From Microbacterium soli (GTDB taxonomy: Bacteria; Actinomycetota; Actinomycetes; Actinomycetales; Microbacteriaceae): a stretch of DNA of 64,000 nt. This document shows positions 32,958 through 42,827 of the stretch, in pieces. Where the stretch lies: positions 1 to 64,000 of the forward strand of contig NZ_BAABCP010000001.1 in assembly GCF_039539005.1 (NCBI RefSeq). The letters run 5' to 3'. Made by a program: the position numbers and the translations under genes. Each line of letters begins with the position of its first letter. Position 1 is the first letter of the stretch. Under the pieces are notes generated by a model, which saw only the letters and a program-made list of their open reading frames with translations, searched no databases and had not been told where the DNA came from.

Positions 32958-33863
32958 TCATGCCGCGGTATGCGGCGCGGCTGAGCGTCGCGTCGCGGAG
33001 CTGACGATCGCCTCGAGGAGCACCCGCGCCGCGGGACTCGGATGCGGCCTTGTCACGGCGTTGAAGTCCCAGTCGATCGGATGCGACAGCGGTCGCACCG
33101 ACACGGCGGCGCTCCTGTCTGTGATGAAGATCTCAGGAATCACCGCGACGCCCAGGCCGGCCTCGACGAAAGCCGGAATCGCTCCGAGTTCGCCGATCTC
33201 CGTCGCGATGACTCTCGTCACACCGAGGCCGCGCAGGGCAGCATCGAGAACCACACGCGGACCGAAGCCGTCCGGCGCCTCGACGAAGCTCTCCCGCGAG
33301 AGATCCTGCACCGCGACACTCTGCGCGTCGGACAGTGGATGCCCCAGGGGCAGGACCGCCACGAACGGGCTTCTCACGATCAATCGGGTTTCCAGCCCCG
33401 GCGCCGACGACGGCGGAAGCCCGAAGAATGCCAGGTCGAGGCGCCCGCGACGCACGTCCTCAGCCAGTTCCGAGGATCCTCCACGGGAAGGGCGCAGACG
33501 AAGGTCGACGAGCGGATGTCTCTGATGGAATGCCCCGATGACCGACGGCAGATCCAAGTATCCGAGGTGGGCGAAGACCCCCACGCGCAGTTCACCGCGA
33601 AGACCGCCGGCAGGATCGACCGCGGTCCGGATCCGCTCTCCCGCGGCGAGGAACTCACGCAGCAATGGAAGAACCGCCTCACCGGTGCTCGTGATCCGCA
33701 CACCCCGCTTGTCTCTGTCGAACAGTGCGACGCCGAGTTCGGATTCGAGTGCACGAACGCCGACGGACACCGTGGACTGCACGGCGAAGACGCGTTGCGC
33801 AGCTCGCGTGAAGTTCAGTTCCTCCGCCACGGCGACCGCGTACTCGATCTGTCTCGTATCCAT
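32958..33863 (-). CDS. LysR-family transcriptional regulator
   Basis: A 301-residue regulator. The N-terminal helix-turn-helix reads IEYAVAVAEELNFTRAAQRV then QSTVSVGVRALESELG, followed by the effector-binding domain with LRGELRVGVFAHLGYLDLP. I start at the ATG at 33863; 32 upstream codons would extend across the divergent promoter. It is divergent from an MFS transporter gene with 79 bases between starts, so it probably controls that transporter in response to its substrate. Confidence 0.92.
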   Translation of the reverse strand: MDTRQIEYAVAVAEELNFTRAAQRVFAVQSTVSVGVRALESELGVALFDRDKRGVRITSTGEAVLPLLREFLAAGERIRTAVDPAGGLRGELRVGVFAHLGYLDLPSVIGAFHQRHPLVDLRLRPSRGGSSELAEDVRRGRLDLAFFGLPPSSAPGLETRLIVRSPFVAVLPLGHPLSDAQSVAVQDLSRESFVEAPDGFGPRVVLDAALRGLGVTRVIATEIGELGAIPAFVEAGLGVAVIPEIFITDRSAAVSVRPLSHPIDWDFNAVTRPHPSPAARVLLEAIVSSATRRSAAPHTAA

Positions 33864-33942
33864 GTGCTCATCGTATTTCTCGATCACTGCCATGCATACC
33901 ACTCGTTGGACACGATCACAGGGTTGCCGCGAACCTGAACAG

Positions 33943-35178
33943 ATGACCGAAACCGACACCCTTCCCTCCCCGACGCACGAGCATCGACGGCATCACCGCC
34001 GCGATATCCGGTTCACAGCGCGATCCGGGTTCTGGATCATCTCGTCCGCCTTCCTCATCGAGATGGCATTCTGTGCCGTGCCAACGCCCCTGTACGCGAT
34101 CTATCAGCGCAGAGACGGCTACCCGACACTCGTCGTCACCGTGATCTTCGCCGCTTACGCCTTCGGTGTGATGCTCTCTCTGCACCTCGCCGGACACCTG
34201 TCCGACCGCTTCGGGCGTCGACGCATGGTGTTCCTCTCGCTGATCGTCAATCTCGCATCGGTGATCGTGTTCCTGTTCTGGAATGATGTGGCAGGGCTCA
34301 TCGTCGCCCGAGCCGCGAGCGGAATCGCCATCGGCCTGCTCACCGCCACCGCCACCGCCTATCTCGCTGAGCTCGGTACGAGAACCGGGCGTAGGCCGCT
34401 TGTGTCCACCGTCATCGCAACGTTCACCAATCTGGGCGGCATCGCATTGGGCCCTCTTGCCGCCGGCATCATCGCCACGGTCTCGGCACACCCGCTCGTG
34501 TGGTCGTACATCCCCTTCGGTGCGCTGTTCCTCATCGGCTTGATCCTCGTCCCTCGCGTGCCCGAGACAGCGAAGATCTCCACACCCCACGTCCCGTACC
34601 GACCGCAGCGGATCCGCGTACCTTCCACTTCTCGGGGCGTCTACTTCGCCGCGGCGGCCGCGGCGTTCGGCGGGTTCGCCGTGTTCGGCACCTTCTCCGG
34701 CCTGAGTTCGACGTTCCTCGTCGGGATCCTGCACCTGCATTCCGCTCTGATGGCGGGCGTCGCACCGTTCATCGTGTTCATCTCCGCTTCGCTCGCCCAG
34801 ACGCTGACAGTGCACATGGGGCAACGTCAGCAGCTCGCCCTCGCGATCATCGCCGCCGTGGCGGGCTTGGGCGCACTGGCGCTGAGCGCTGCCGGAGGAT
34901 CACTGGTGCTCTTCCTGCTGGGCGGCGGTCTTGCCGGAGCGGGAGTCGGAGTGCTGTTCCGTGCGGCCCTCTCCGCTGTCGGACGGATCGCCGATGATGC
35001 ACACCGTGGCGAGGCCCTGGCAGGCATCTTCCTCATCGCCTACGTCGGCATGACGATACCGCCGCTGCTCACCGCGATCGCACTGCTGTTCTGGAGTCCG
35101 ATGGCAGTGCTGACCGTCCTCAGCGCGGCGATCGCCGTTCTCGTGGCCATCGCAGGGTCGCGGATGCTGAGGAGTTGA
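33943..35178 (+). CDS. MFS transporter, sugar/drug efflux type
   Basis: A 411-residue membrane protein with 12 predicted spans. After a His-rich cytoplasmic start (HEHRRHHRRDIRF) the first span leads to the MFS loop-2/3 signature [19 protein letters not shown]. Other segments include ARAASGIAIGLLTATATAYL. The ATG at 33943 is preceded only by a weak ribosome site. Substrate unknown; the divergent LysR gene suggests export of a small aromatic or antibiotic-like molecule. It ends six bases before the pepN stop (convergent). Confidence 0.9.
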   Translation: MTETDTLPSPTHEHRRHHRRDIRFTARSGFWIISSAFLIEMAFCAVPTPLYAIYQRRDGYPTLVVTVIFAAYAFGVMLSLHLAGHLSDRFGRRRMVFLSLIVNLASVIVFLFWNDVAGLIVARAASGIAIGLLTATATAYLAELGTRTGRRPLVSTVIATFTNLGGIALGPLAAGIIATVSAHPLVWSYIPFGALFLIGLILVPRVPETAKISTPHVPYRPQRIRVPSTSRGVYFAAAAAAFGGFAVFGTFSGLSSTFLVGILHLHSALMAGVAPFIVFISASLAQTLTVHMGQRQQLALAIIAAVAGLGALALSAAGGSLVLFLLGGGLAGAGVGVLFRAALSAVGRIADDAHRGEALAGIFLIAYVGMTIPPLLTAIALLFWSPMAVLTVLSAAIAVLVAIAGSRMLRS

Positions 35179-35183
35179 GCGCC

Positions 35184-37703
35184 TCAGCCGTGCGTGAGAG
35201 CACCCTGCGCCGCTCGCACCCGCAGATCGCGCGCCAGCTCGTCACGGCACTCGATCACGAGGCGCCGCAGAGCGCCGGGGGCGTCGACGTTCTCATCCAG
35301 CCAGGCATCCGCCAGTGCGGTGGAATGCGAGGCCGGGAACAGGCCGAGCACGAGACGCCGCGCGATCTCGATGCTGCGAGTCTCCCAGGCTTCCCGGATG
35401 CGCGTGAAGTACTCCTCGTCGTAGGCGGCGATGAGATCACGGCGACCGCCTGCCCGGAACCCGTCGATGGTGGCGTCGAGGTGGTCGTTGCTGAGCACGA
35501 GATCGTTCCAGGCGGCTGCCCAGGCCGCCGCACGCACGTCGGGGTCCGGTCGTGACGCCAGGGCTCGGATCTCCGCTGTGCGACCCGCCGCGGTGTCGTC
35601 CCGGTCGCACTCAGCCACGATGTCCTCCGCCGACGCGTCCCCCGTCGTCGCCCGCGCCGTCAGCAGCAGCCAGCGCAGGTCGGCGTCGACGACGAGTCCA
35701 CGCGGCGCATCGCCGTCCAGGATCGCCCGCACGTCGTCCGTGTGACCGCCGAAGGCCGCTGCCGAGGCGAAGGCGCGCGCCCAGGTCAGCTGCGCGTCGC
35801 TGCCGGCGTCCGCCGACTGCAGGGAGGCCCAGGTCGTGTCCGTCCAGGCCCGTGCCTGGCCTTCCCGCGCCTCGTCGGCGACGTAATGGCGCACGGCGAA
35901 GGCCGCGTTGCCGAGGACGGCCCCCAGCAGTCCCACGTTCGTCTCGGCCATGGCATGGCGGCGCACGATATCGAGATAGCGCTGCGCGGGCAGCTCCCCG
36001 TCCCGGGTGGCATTCCACAGCGCCGACCACACCAGGCCCCGCGCGAGGTCGTCCTCCAGGGTCGACAGCGACTGCTCCACCGTCTGCAGGGACCGCTCGT
36101 CCAGGCGGGCCTTCGCATAGGTCAGATCGTCGTCGTTGAGGAGGACGAGGTCGACGTCCGGGATCTCGATCTCCGTGCGCGCCTGCGTGACGTCGAGCTC
36201 GATGCGCTCGCGCAGCGCCAGGCGCCCGCCGCGCAGGTCGTACAGGCCCACGCGCAGCCGGTGCGGGCGGGGCCCCGCCGCACCGGCGTCCTGGAGGAGG
36301 ACGCGGTGCCCCTCGGCATCCGTCTCCAGCCGCAGTGCGGAGACCCCGCTGGTCTGCAGCCAGGCGCGGGACCACGCGTGCAGGTCGCGACCCGAGACCT
36401 CTTCCAGCTTGTCCAGCAGATCATCGAGCGTGGTGTTGCCGAACGCATGCGCGGCGAAGTATCGGCGGGCGCCTTCGAAGAACGCCTCCTCGCCGACGAA
36501 CGCGACGAGCTGCTTGAGCACGGCGGCGCCCTTCGCGTAGGTGATCCCGTCGAAATTCAGCTTGGCCGCCTCGAGGTCGGGGATGTCGGCGACGATCGGA
36601 TGCGTGGTGGGCAGCTGGTCCTGCTTGTACGCCCACGCCTTGCGGGTGTTCGCGAACCGCGCCCAGGCGTCCGTGAACCGTGTCACCGCGGCGGAGACGT
36701 GAGACCCCATGTAGTCGGCGAAGGACTCCTTGAGCCACAGGTCGTCCCACCACCGCATCGTGACGAGATCGCCGAACCACATGTGCGCCATCTCGTGCAG
36801 GATCGTGTTGGCCCGCGCGCCCCGCTGCGCATCCGTCGCCGCGCCGCGGCTGATGTACGCCTCCGTGAAGGTCACCAGACCGGGATTCTCCATCGCGCCG
36901 AGGTTGTACTCGGGCACGAAGATCTGATCGTACTTGCCCCACGGGTAGGGGTACGCGAAGGCGTCGCTGTAGAAGTCCAGCCCCTGCCGGGTGACCTCGA
37001 GGATCTCGTCCGCCTCCAGGTGCTCCGCCAGCGACGCACGGCACAGCACCCCCAGGGCGATGTGCTGATCGGCCCGGGACCACTCCCCGTCGATGCGGGC
37101 GTACGGACCCGCGACGACGGCCGTGATGTAGCTGGAGATGGGCAGCGTCGGTGCGAACTCGACCGTCTGCACGCCGATGCCCTCGCGCACGCGCCCGGCG
37201 GCCTGGTTCGAGAGCAGGTGCCAACCCGCGGGCGCGGTGACCTCGAACGTGTACGACGCCTTCATGTCCGGCTGCTCGAAGCACGCCATCACGCGGCGCG
37301 AGTCGGCGGGCTCGTACTGCGTGTACAGATAGGTCTCGCCGTCGACCGGGTCGTGGAAGCGGTGCATGCCCTCGCCGGAGCGGCTGTAGGCGGCCACCGC
37401 CTCGATGCGGACCTCGTTCTGGGCGCTGAGCGCGTCGATCGCGATGCGCGCACCGTCCCACCGCACGTCCCGCTCCTGGCCGTTCACGATGACACGGGAG
37501 ACCTCCTCGCCGATGAAGTCGATCCAGGTCGTCTCCGTGGTCGCCCCGAACTCCAGTGTCGTGATGCTCGGGAACCCGGTGCGCGTCTGCTCGGGCGCGC
37601 CGCTGAGATCGAGTTCGACGCGGATGCTGCGCGGCGATATGCACGACGCCCGCTCAGCGGTCTCTTCGCGGGTGAGATTGGCTGCGGCGTTGACGGAACT
37701 CAT
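35184..37703 (-). CDS. pepN: Aminopeptidase N (M1 family)
   Basis: An 839-residue zinc aminopeptidase that trims N-terminal residues from peptides in the cytoplasm. The exopeptidase motif YNLGAMENPGLVTFTEAYI and the zinc site HEMAHMWFGDLVTMRWWDDL (HExxH with the distant Glu in LKESFADYMG) are intact. The N-terminal beta domain holds YTQYEPADSRRVMACFEQPD. The C-terminal half is the ERAP1-like helical domain. Length is typical of actinobacterial PepN. The gene stands alone. Confidence 0.97.
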   Translation of the reverse strand: MSSVNAAANLTREETAERASCISPRSIRVELDLSGAPEQTRTGFPSITTLEFGATTETTWIDFIGEEVSRVIVNGQERDVRWDGARIAIDALSAQNEVRIEAVAAYSRSGEGMHRFHDPVDGETYLYTQYEPADSRRVMACFEQPDMKASYTFEVTAPAGWHLLSNQAAGRVREGIGVQTVEFAPTLPISSYITAVVAGPYARIDGEWSRADQHIALGVLCRASLAEHLEADEILEVTRQGLDFYSDAFAYPYPWGKYDQIFVPEYNLGAMENPGLVTFTEAYISRGAATDAQRGARANTILHEMAHMWFGDLVTMRWWDDLWLKESFADYMGSHVSAAVTRFTDAWARFANTRKAWAYKQDQLPTTHPIVADIPDLEAAKLNFDGITYAKGAAVLKQLVAFVGEEAFFEGARRYFAAHAFGNTTLDDLLDKLEEVSGRDLHAWSRAWLQTSGVSALRLETDAEGHRVLLQDAGAAGPRPHRLRVGLYDLRGGRLALRERIELDVTQARTEIEIPDVDLVLLNDDDLTYAKARLDERSLQTVEQSLSTLEDDLARGLVWSALWNATRDGELPAQRYLDIVRRHAMAETNVGLLGAVLGNAAFAVRHYVADEAREGQARAWTDTTWASLQSADAGSDAQLTWARAFASAAAFGGHTDDVRAILDGDAPRGLVVDADLRWLLLTARATTGDASAEDIVAECDRDDTAAGRTAEIRALASRPDPDVRAAAWAAAWNDLVLSNDHLDATIDGFRAGGRRDLIAAYDEEYFTRIREAWETRSIEIARRLVLGLFPASHSTALADAWLDENVDAPGALRRLVIECRDELARDLRVRAAQGALTHG

Positions 37704-37776
37704 TGCTCCATCGTTTCACGACGTGCACGGGCGCATGTTGTGCGTTCGGGGAACCCCCGGCATCCGCGTCAGCGCA

Positions 37777-38967
37777 TCAGACGGAGGCCGCTTCGGGCGT
37801 CGCCGCCAGCGCCTGCGTCAGGTCGGCGGCGAGATCGTCGATGTTCTCCAGACCGATCGACAGCCGGATGATGTCGGCTCCCGGCCGCACGTCGGGAGGC
37901 AGGGGCCGATGCGTGAGGGCGGCGGGATGCTGGATGAGGGAGTCCACTCCGCCGAGCGAGACCGCGTGGGTGAACAGCCGCACCGCGCCGGTGAGCGCCT
38001 CCGCGGCCGCATAACCGCCGGTCAGACGGATGGAGACCATCGCTCCCCCGCCCCGCATCTGCCGTCCGACGATGCCGCGCGGGTCATCCAGCCCCGGGTA
38101 GAACACGGTCGCAACAGCGGGATCGTCCTGCAGCAGCGTGGCCAGCTTCCGCGCGTTCTCCTGCTGCACCTGCATGCGCACCGGCAGAGTCGGCAGGCCC
38201 CGGTGCAGCAGATACGCGGCCAGGGGGTGCAGCAGCGAGCCCGTGATCGCGCGGACTCGCCGCAGCTGCTGCGCGGTCTGCGCGGAGCAGGCGATGGCGC
38301 CGGCGATCACGTCGCCGTGCCCGCCGATGTACTTGGTCGCACTGTGCAGCGACATCGTCGCGCCCAGGTCGAGCGGATTCTGCAGCAGCGGGGTGGCGAA
38401 GGTGTTGTCGACGAGGACGGGAACACCCTCGGCGTGCTCGACGACGGCGGCGATGTCGACGAGGTCGAGGGTGGGGTTGGCGGGCGTCTCCAGGACGATC
38501 AGTCCGGTGTCGGGACGGATGGCCCCCGGTACCTCCCCCTCTTCGCAGAACGTGACCTCGGCCCCCAGGAGTCCCGAGTCGAGCAGGTGGTCGGTGCCGC
38601 CGTACAGCGGGCGGACGGCGACCACGTGATGCTTGCCCACCGCGGTCGTGTGCGACAGGATCGCCGCGGTGGTCGCGGCCATTCCGGAGCTGAACGCGAC
38701 GGACTCCTCGGCGTGCTCGAGCTCGGCCAGCGCCTCCTCGAACCGCGCCACCGTCGGGTTCCACAGCCGTCCGTACACGTTGCCGCCTTCGGGCAGCGGG
38801 TGGCCGCCCGTCGAGATCGACTCGTAGGAGTCGCCGCCGTGCACGATGTCGGGCAGCGGGTTGGTCGAGGACAGATCGATGGGAGACGCATGCACCCCCA
38901 GTGCGGCGAAGTCGGAGCGTCCGGCGTGGACGGCCACGGTGTCGGGGTGCAGCGGCTGATCAGACAT
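37777..38967 (-). CDS. Trans-sulfuration PLP enzyme (cystathionine gamma-synthase/lyase family)
   Basis: A 396-residue PLP-dependent enzyme of Cys/Met metabolism. PLP-binding lysine lies in SLHSATKYIGGHGDVIAG; EDFSS-like SVAFSSGMAATTAAIL and LVVLETPANPTLDLVDIAA (read as LIVLETPANPTLDLVDIA) are family motifs. It could be MetB, MetC-like lyase or methionine gamma-lyase; the sequence alone does not decide. I start at the ATG at 38967. A divergent Lrp/AsnC-type regulator 113 bases away suggests amino-acid-responsive control and favours a catabolic lyase. Confidence 0.9.
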   Translation of the reverse strand: MSDQPLHPDTVAVHAGRSDFAALGVHASPIDLSSTNPLPDIVHGGDSYESISTGGHPLPEGGNVYGRLWNPTVARFEEALAELEHAEESVAFSSGMAATTAAILSHTTAVGKHHVVAVRPLYGGTDHLLDSGLLGAEVTFCEEGEVPGAIRPDTGLIVLETPANPTLDLVDIAAVVEHAEGVPVLVDNTFATPLLQNPLDLGATMSLHSATKYIGGHGDVIAGAIACSAQTAQQLRRVRAITGSLLHPLAAYLLHRGLPTLPVRMQVQQENARKLATLLQDDPAVATVFYPGLDDPRGIVGRQMRGGGAMVSIRLTGGYAAAEALTGAVRLFTHAVSLGGVDSLIQHPAALTHRPLPPDVRPGADIIRLSIGLENIDDLAADLTQALAATPEAASV

Positions 38968-39080
38968 GAGACCAGGATGCTCCGAGCAGCCATGATCGTC
39001 CAATCACGTTGTCATGGAAGCACGTTCTCGTCGACTACGTTGTTGACAGGACAATCGTGACGTCGTCGAAGGAGCCGAGA

Positions 39081-39560
39081 TTGCCTGCAGCGCACACCAC
39101 CGGGGTGGACACGCTCGACCTGCGCATCCTCGCCGCGCTGACCGCGCAGCCGGACGCGCCCGTGAAGCAGATCGCGGCAGGGCTCGGCATCCCCGCCTCG
39201 ACCTGTGCGTTCCGACTGCGGTCGCTGCGATCCCGGGGCGTGGTCACCGGGCCGAAGGTCGTGATCGATGCCGCTGCGCTGGGCGCCACCGTGCAGGCGG
39301 TGATCCGCGTGCGCTTGGCCAACCACAACAAGAGCGGCGTCGACGCGCTCTTCGATGCGCTCGTTGCCACGCAGGGGGTTCTGCAGGTCTTCCACATCGC
39401 CGGCGCCGACGACTTCCTCGTGCATGTCGCGGTGCCGGATGCCACGGCCCTGCGCGACATCGTGCTGGAGCAGATCACCGTGCATGAGGTGGTGCGCGCC
39501 ACGGAGACGCAGCTGGTCTTCGAACGGCGCGACGGGGCGGGCGTGCTGCCGGGGACGTGA
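39081..39560 (+). CDS. Lrp/AsnC-family transcriptional regulator
   Basis: A 159-residue regulator. The winged helix reads LDLRILAALTAQPDAPVKQI and IPASTCAFRLRSLRSRGVVT, and the C-terminal RAM ligand domain contains ADDFLVHVAVPDATALRDIV. I chose the TTG at 39081 because AAGGAG lies six bases upstream; longer starts add non-conserved residues. It is divergent from the trans-sulfuration enzyme and probably controls it with an amino acid such as methionine as effector. It is convergent with msrA. Confidence 0.88.
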   Translation: MPAAHTTGVDTLDLRILAALTAQPDAPVKQIAAGLGIPASTCAFRLRSLRSRGVVTGPKVVIDAAALGATVQAVIRVRLANHNKSGVDALFDALVATQGVLQVFHIAGADDFLVHVAVPDATALRDIVLEQITVHEVVRATETQLVFERRDGAGVLPGT

Positions 39561-39595
39561 TGCCCTGGGCATCCGTCCCCGGGGACCGACGCGGG

Positions 39596-40150
39596 TCAGG
39601 CGGTGGTGGCGGTCCTCCGCGGCAGCACCCATCCAGCGCGCGGGAAGTGGCAGGTGTAGCCATACGGGTAGCGCTCGAGGTAGTCCTGGTGCTCCGGCTC
39701 GGCCTCCCAGAACGGCCCGGCCGGCTCGATGGTCGTCACGACCGGTCCCGGCCACAGTCCCGATGCATCGACATCGGCGATGGTCTCGCGCGCCACCCGC
39801 TCCTGCTCGGCATCGAGGGGGAAGATCGCCGAGCGGTAGCTCGTGCCGATGTCGTTGCCCTGCCGGTTCAGCGTGGACGGGTCGTGGATCTGGAAGAAGA
39901 AGGCGAGCACGTCGCGATAGGTGGTCTTCGCCGGGTCGTAGACGACCTCGATGGCCTCGGCGTGGCCGGGATGGTTCCGATAGGTGGCGTGCGCGTTCTC
40001 GCCGCCGGTGTAGCCGACGCGGGTGCCGAGCACGCCGGGCTGCTTGCGGATCAGATCCTCCATGCCCCAGAAGCATCCGCCGGCGAGGACGGCCGTCTCG
40101 GTTCCGGGTCGGCGGGTGATGGTTCCGGTGTCGCTGCTGCCACTGGTCAT
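39596..40150 (-). CDS. msrA: Peptide methionine sulfoxide reductase MsrA
   Basis: A 184-residue repair enzyme that reduces methionine-S-sulfoxide in proteins. The catalytic Cys is in [19 protein letters not shown], and [20 protein letters not shown] and [19 protein letters not shown] follow as in the family. The ATG at 40150 is preceded by AGGAG; an ATG at 40192 adds 14 non-conserved residues. Resolving cysteines at the extreme C-terminus are not obvious (a single Cys in YGYTCHFP), so recycling may use thioredoxin directly. Confidence 0.95.
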   Translation of the reverse strand: MTSGSSDTGTITRRPGTETAVLAGGCFWGMEDLIRKQPGVLGTRVGYTGGENAHATYRNHPGHAEAIEVVYDPAKTTYRDVLAFFFQIHDPSTLNRQGNDIGTSYRSAIFPLDAEQERVARETIADVDASGLWPGPVVTTIEPAGPFWEAEPEHQDYLERYPYGYTCHFPRAGWVLPRRTATTA

Positions 40151-40330
40151 CTGCTGCGCTCCTCTGTTGGCTGGTCGTCGCATTGCATCCATCCATTCTC
40201 CCGCGGTATTCGAGAGATGGACCCGTCTTCGAGGCAGGCCGGGGGTCGGACCGGGGAATGCCGTCGAAGCACTCTAGGTTGGTGCTGACGACGGAATCCC
40301 CGCTGTCCGCCCCGTATCACGAGGAGAGTC

Positions 40331-40804
40331 ATGGGTCTGTACCTGGACAAGTCCGCGCCCGACGTCTGGAAGGCCGTGACCGCATTCTCGGCCGCGGTCG
40401 CGAAGGAGGTCGAGCGCAGTGGGCTGTCGGCGCAGGAGGCGGAGCTCATCAAGGTGCGCGCCTCGCAGTTGAACGCCTGCGCGTTCTGCTTGGACCTGCA
40501 CTCCCGAGAGGCACGGGCCGCGGACATCGCCCAGCAGAAGCTGGATCTGCTGCCGGCATGGCGGGAGAGCGGGCTGTACACCGAGCGGGAGAGGGCCGTG
40601 CTGGCGGTCGCGGAGGCGGCGACGCGACTGCCGCTGAGCGAGGAGTCGAAAGCCGACCTGGCCGGTGCCCGATCCGAGCTCGGCGACGCGGCGTTCGCGG
40701 CCGCCGAGTGGGTGGCGCTGACCATCAACACGTTCAACCGGATCTCGATCCTCAGTGAGCACCCCGTGCGTCCGCGCGGGGCCGACGGAAAGGTGCTGTC
40801 ATGA
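40331..40804 (+). CDS. Carboxymuconolactone decarboxylase/AhpD-like family protein
   Basis: A 157-residue protein with the peroxidase-type CxxC motif ASQLNACAFCLDLHSREARA, typical of AhpD-like carboxymuconolactone decarboxylase family proteins that act in thiol-peroxidase or electron-relay reactions. GAGGAG lies five bases before the ATG. It overlaps a GNAT-like gene by four bases. The specific role (peroxide reduction versus aromatic ring chemistry) is not resolved, but the CxxC favours redox. Confidence 0.88.
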   Translation: MGLYLDKSAPDVWKAVTAFSAAVAKEVERSGLSAQEAELIKVRASQLNACAFCLDLHSREARAADIAQQKLDLLPAWRESGLYTERERAVLAVAEAATRLPLSEESKADLAGARSELGDAAFAAAEWVALTINTFNRISILSEHPVRPRGADGKVLS

Positions 40805-41151
40805 CCGAAGAGCGTTTCATCGTGCGGCATGCCCCCGATCAGTCCCGATACGTGCTGCTCGATCGCGGAGAGGACGGCACCGGGGCGACCGAGATCGGCG
40901 AGGAATCGTACGTGGATGTCGGGGACGAGCGCGTCCTGCACCACACCGGCGTCTCGGAGGAGTACGGCGGGCAGGGCCTGGCATCCCGGCTCGTGCTCGC
41001 CGCCGTGGAGGACACCGTCGCGTCGGGCAGGAGCATCGTGCCCGTGTGCCCGTACGTCGTGGCGTGGCTGCCGAAGCATCCGGAGTTCGACGCGCACGTC
41101 GTCCGGCACCGTCCGGAGCACATCGCCGCCATCAAGGCGCAGCAGAGCTGA
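40801..41151 (+). CDS. GNAT-type N-acetyltransferase (YjdJ-like)
   Basis: A 116-residue small acetyltransferase-fold protein of the N-acetyltransferase DUF (Gcn5-related, short) type. HHTGVSEEYGGQGLASRLVL is the acetyl-CoA loop, followed by VCPYVVAWLPKHPEFDAHVV. Its ATGA overlap with the redox gene implies coupled translation. Substrate unknown. Confidence 0.88.
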   Translation: MTEERFIVRHAPDQSRYVLLDRGEDGTGATEIGEESYVDVGDERVLHHTGVSEEYGGQGLASRLVLAAVEDTVASGRSIVPVCPYVVAWLPKHPEFDAHVVRHRPEHIAAIKAQQS

Positions 41152-41170
41152 TCCGACGGCTCGGCCTCCG

Positions 41171-42166
41171 TCACTCCCGCGGGCGCAGCTGCACGGTCGG
41201 CATCGGCGGCGCCGGAAGCGGCGGCAGCTGGCCGTCGGGATACGGTCCGAACAGGTCGGGCCCGTCGGCGTCCCGCGGGTCGGCCGGGTCGAATCCCAGT
41301 TCGGCCTGATAGCGGCGGCGGAATTCGACGATCTCATCATGGCTGCGGCCGACGAAGTTCCACCACATGACGATGCGCTCCCCCAGCGGCACCCCTCCGA
41401 GCAGGATCACACGGGTGCCTTCGTCGCCCGCGACGATGCGCAGGGTGTCGGCGCCGGTGGGCGTGTAGCCGAGCTCACGATGCTGGAGCGCCGCGCCGTT
41501 CATCCAAATCGTGCCGCTCTCGGCAAGAGCGGCGTGCTCGAAGTCGGCGCGCACGTCGAGCAGCACCTCGGCGTCCGGTTCGAGGACGAGTTCGGCGCCG
41601 AGCATGTCGGGGGTGCGCGTGTCGACGGGAGAGGTGGACCCCAGCAGCGAGCCGATGAAGACGCGGGCGACGGCGCCGGGCAGGTGCACGGGGTCCGGTG
41701 CGTAGTGGGCGAAGACGTGCCCGGAGAAGCGGGTGGCATCCGGCAGGGCGTACCAGAGCTGCACGCCGTGCAGCACGGTCGTGTCGGCGGTGCTGATCTC
41801 CTGGTGGGTGATGCCGCGTCCGGCGATCATGAGGTTGAGCTCGCCGGGGCGCACCGCGGCGGCGACGCCGCTGGAGTCGAGATGGTCGATCTGGCCGGTG
41901 AACAGCCAGGAGACCGTCGCGAGTCCGGTGTGCGGATGCCGGGGCACCTCCATCCCGCCCGTGCGGGCCACGTCGTCGGGACCGTAATGGTCGAGGAAGC
42001 ACCAGGACCCGACCAGGGAGCGCTGCTTCTGCGGCAGCGTTCGGTACACCGGCATGGCCCGCGGCCCGCCCAGCGGCACCTCCCGCGGGGTGAGCACCTC
42101 GACATCCGTGCACAGCGCGCCCGGTCCGAGGACGCTCTCGATCGGGTTCGACTCCTGATTGCTCAT
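41171..42166 (-). CDS. Pirin family protein
   Basis: A 331-residue double-cupin protein. The metal site lies in EVPRHPHTGLATVSWLFTGQ and MIAGRGITHQEISTADTTVL, which hold the conserved His and Glu residues of pirins. Bacterial pirins have been tied to quercetinase activity or metabolic enzyme control; which applies here is unknown. The C-terminal cupin ends in a Pro-rich tail. The gene is convergent with the GNAT gene, 19 bases apart. Confidence 0.93.
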   Translation of the reverse strand: MSNQESNPIESVLGPGALCTDVEVLTPREVPLGGPRAMPVYRTLPQKQRSLVGSWCFLDHYGPDDVARTGGMEVPRHPHTGLATVSWLFTGQIDHLDSSGVAAAVRPGELNLMIAGRGITHQEISTADTTVLHGVQLWYALPDATRFSGHVFAHYAPDPVHLPGAVARVFIGSLLGSTSPVDTRTPDMLGAELVLEPDAEVLLDVRADFEHAALAESGTIWMNGAALQHRELGYTPTGADTLRIVAGDEGTRVILLGGVPLGERIVMWWNFVGRSHDEIVEFRRRYQAELGFDPADPRDADGPDLFGPYPDGQLPPLPAPPMPTVQLRPRE

Positions 42167-42215
42167 GCGGCTCTCCTCGGCATCCGTGACGTGACCCTGC
42201 CAGAGTATCCGCCGG

Positions 42216-42749
42216 TCACGGGTTGCGGAGGGCGGAGAGCACCATGCCGACGGGGATGCTCACGGCCAGCACGATCAACAGCATCCGGTAGCCCAGCAGA
42301 AGGAGTCGCGGCGCCATCGGCGGATGCGCTCCCCCACGCGGGCGGAAGGTCACGAGGAAGGCCAGCGCGAGCGACACCACGAGCAGCGCGGAACCGATGA
42401 ACACGGTGACCGTCGAGCCGCCGAGCGTGCCGAGGAGCACGCCCAGGTTCCCGAGGTTCCACAGGGCGAACTGCACCCAGCCCCGGGCGCTCCCGGTCGT
42501 TCCTCGACCGTGGACCCCAGCGGACCCCATGACGACCTGCGCGACCCCGGCGACGAGGACGAGGTACGCGGCCGTCCAGCTGCCCCTGTCGAGCGCGAGC
42601 GGGCCGGTGACGGCCGCCACCAGGCCGCCGAGGATGACGCAGACGGCGCCGACGACGCGCATCGCCGTGGCGGAGGATGGTGCCGAGGCGGGGTCGGATG
42701 CGGGGACCGGATCGGAGGAGGAGGCCGGGACGGATGCTGAGGATGCCAC
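42216..42749 (-). CDS. Small integral membrane protein
   Basis: A 177-residue protein with about five hydrophobic segments (AVCVILGGLVAAVTG, AAYLVLVAGVAQVVMG, VTVFIGSALLVVSLALAFLV, LLLLGYRMLLIVLAVSIPVG). The N-terminus is Ser/Ala-rich and variable. I do not recognise the family. It stands alone, divergent from a macro-domain gene, with no further functional hint. Confidence 0.7.
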   Translation of the reverse strand: MASSASVPASSSDPVPASDPASAPSSATAMRVVGAVCVILGGLVAAVTGPLALDRGSWTAAYLVLVAGVAQVVMGSAGVHGRGTTGSARGWVQFALWNLGNLGVLLGTLGGSTVTVFIGSALLVVSLALAFLVTFRPRGGAHPPMAPRLLLLGYRMLLIVLAVSIPVGMVLSALRNP

Positions 42750-42827
42750 GCCTCGACGCTACTCGCCCGGGCTTGGCATGGGCCGAGAGGTGCGATGGCA
42801 GGCGGATGCCCGCACTACAGTGATCGC

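Noticed and set aside
35182-37871. Large + strand open frame over pepN (709 codons)
   Set aside because: Antisense shadow of pepN, whose own frame has HEMAHMWFG and GAMEN motifs.
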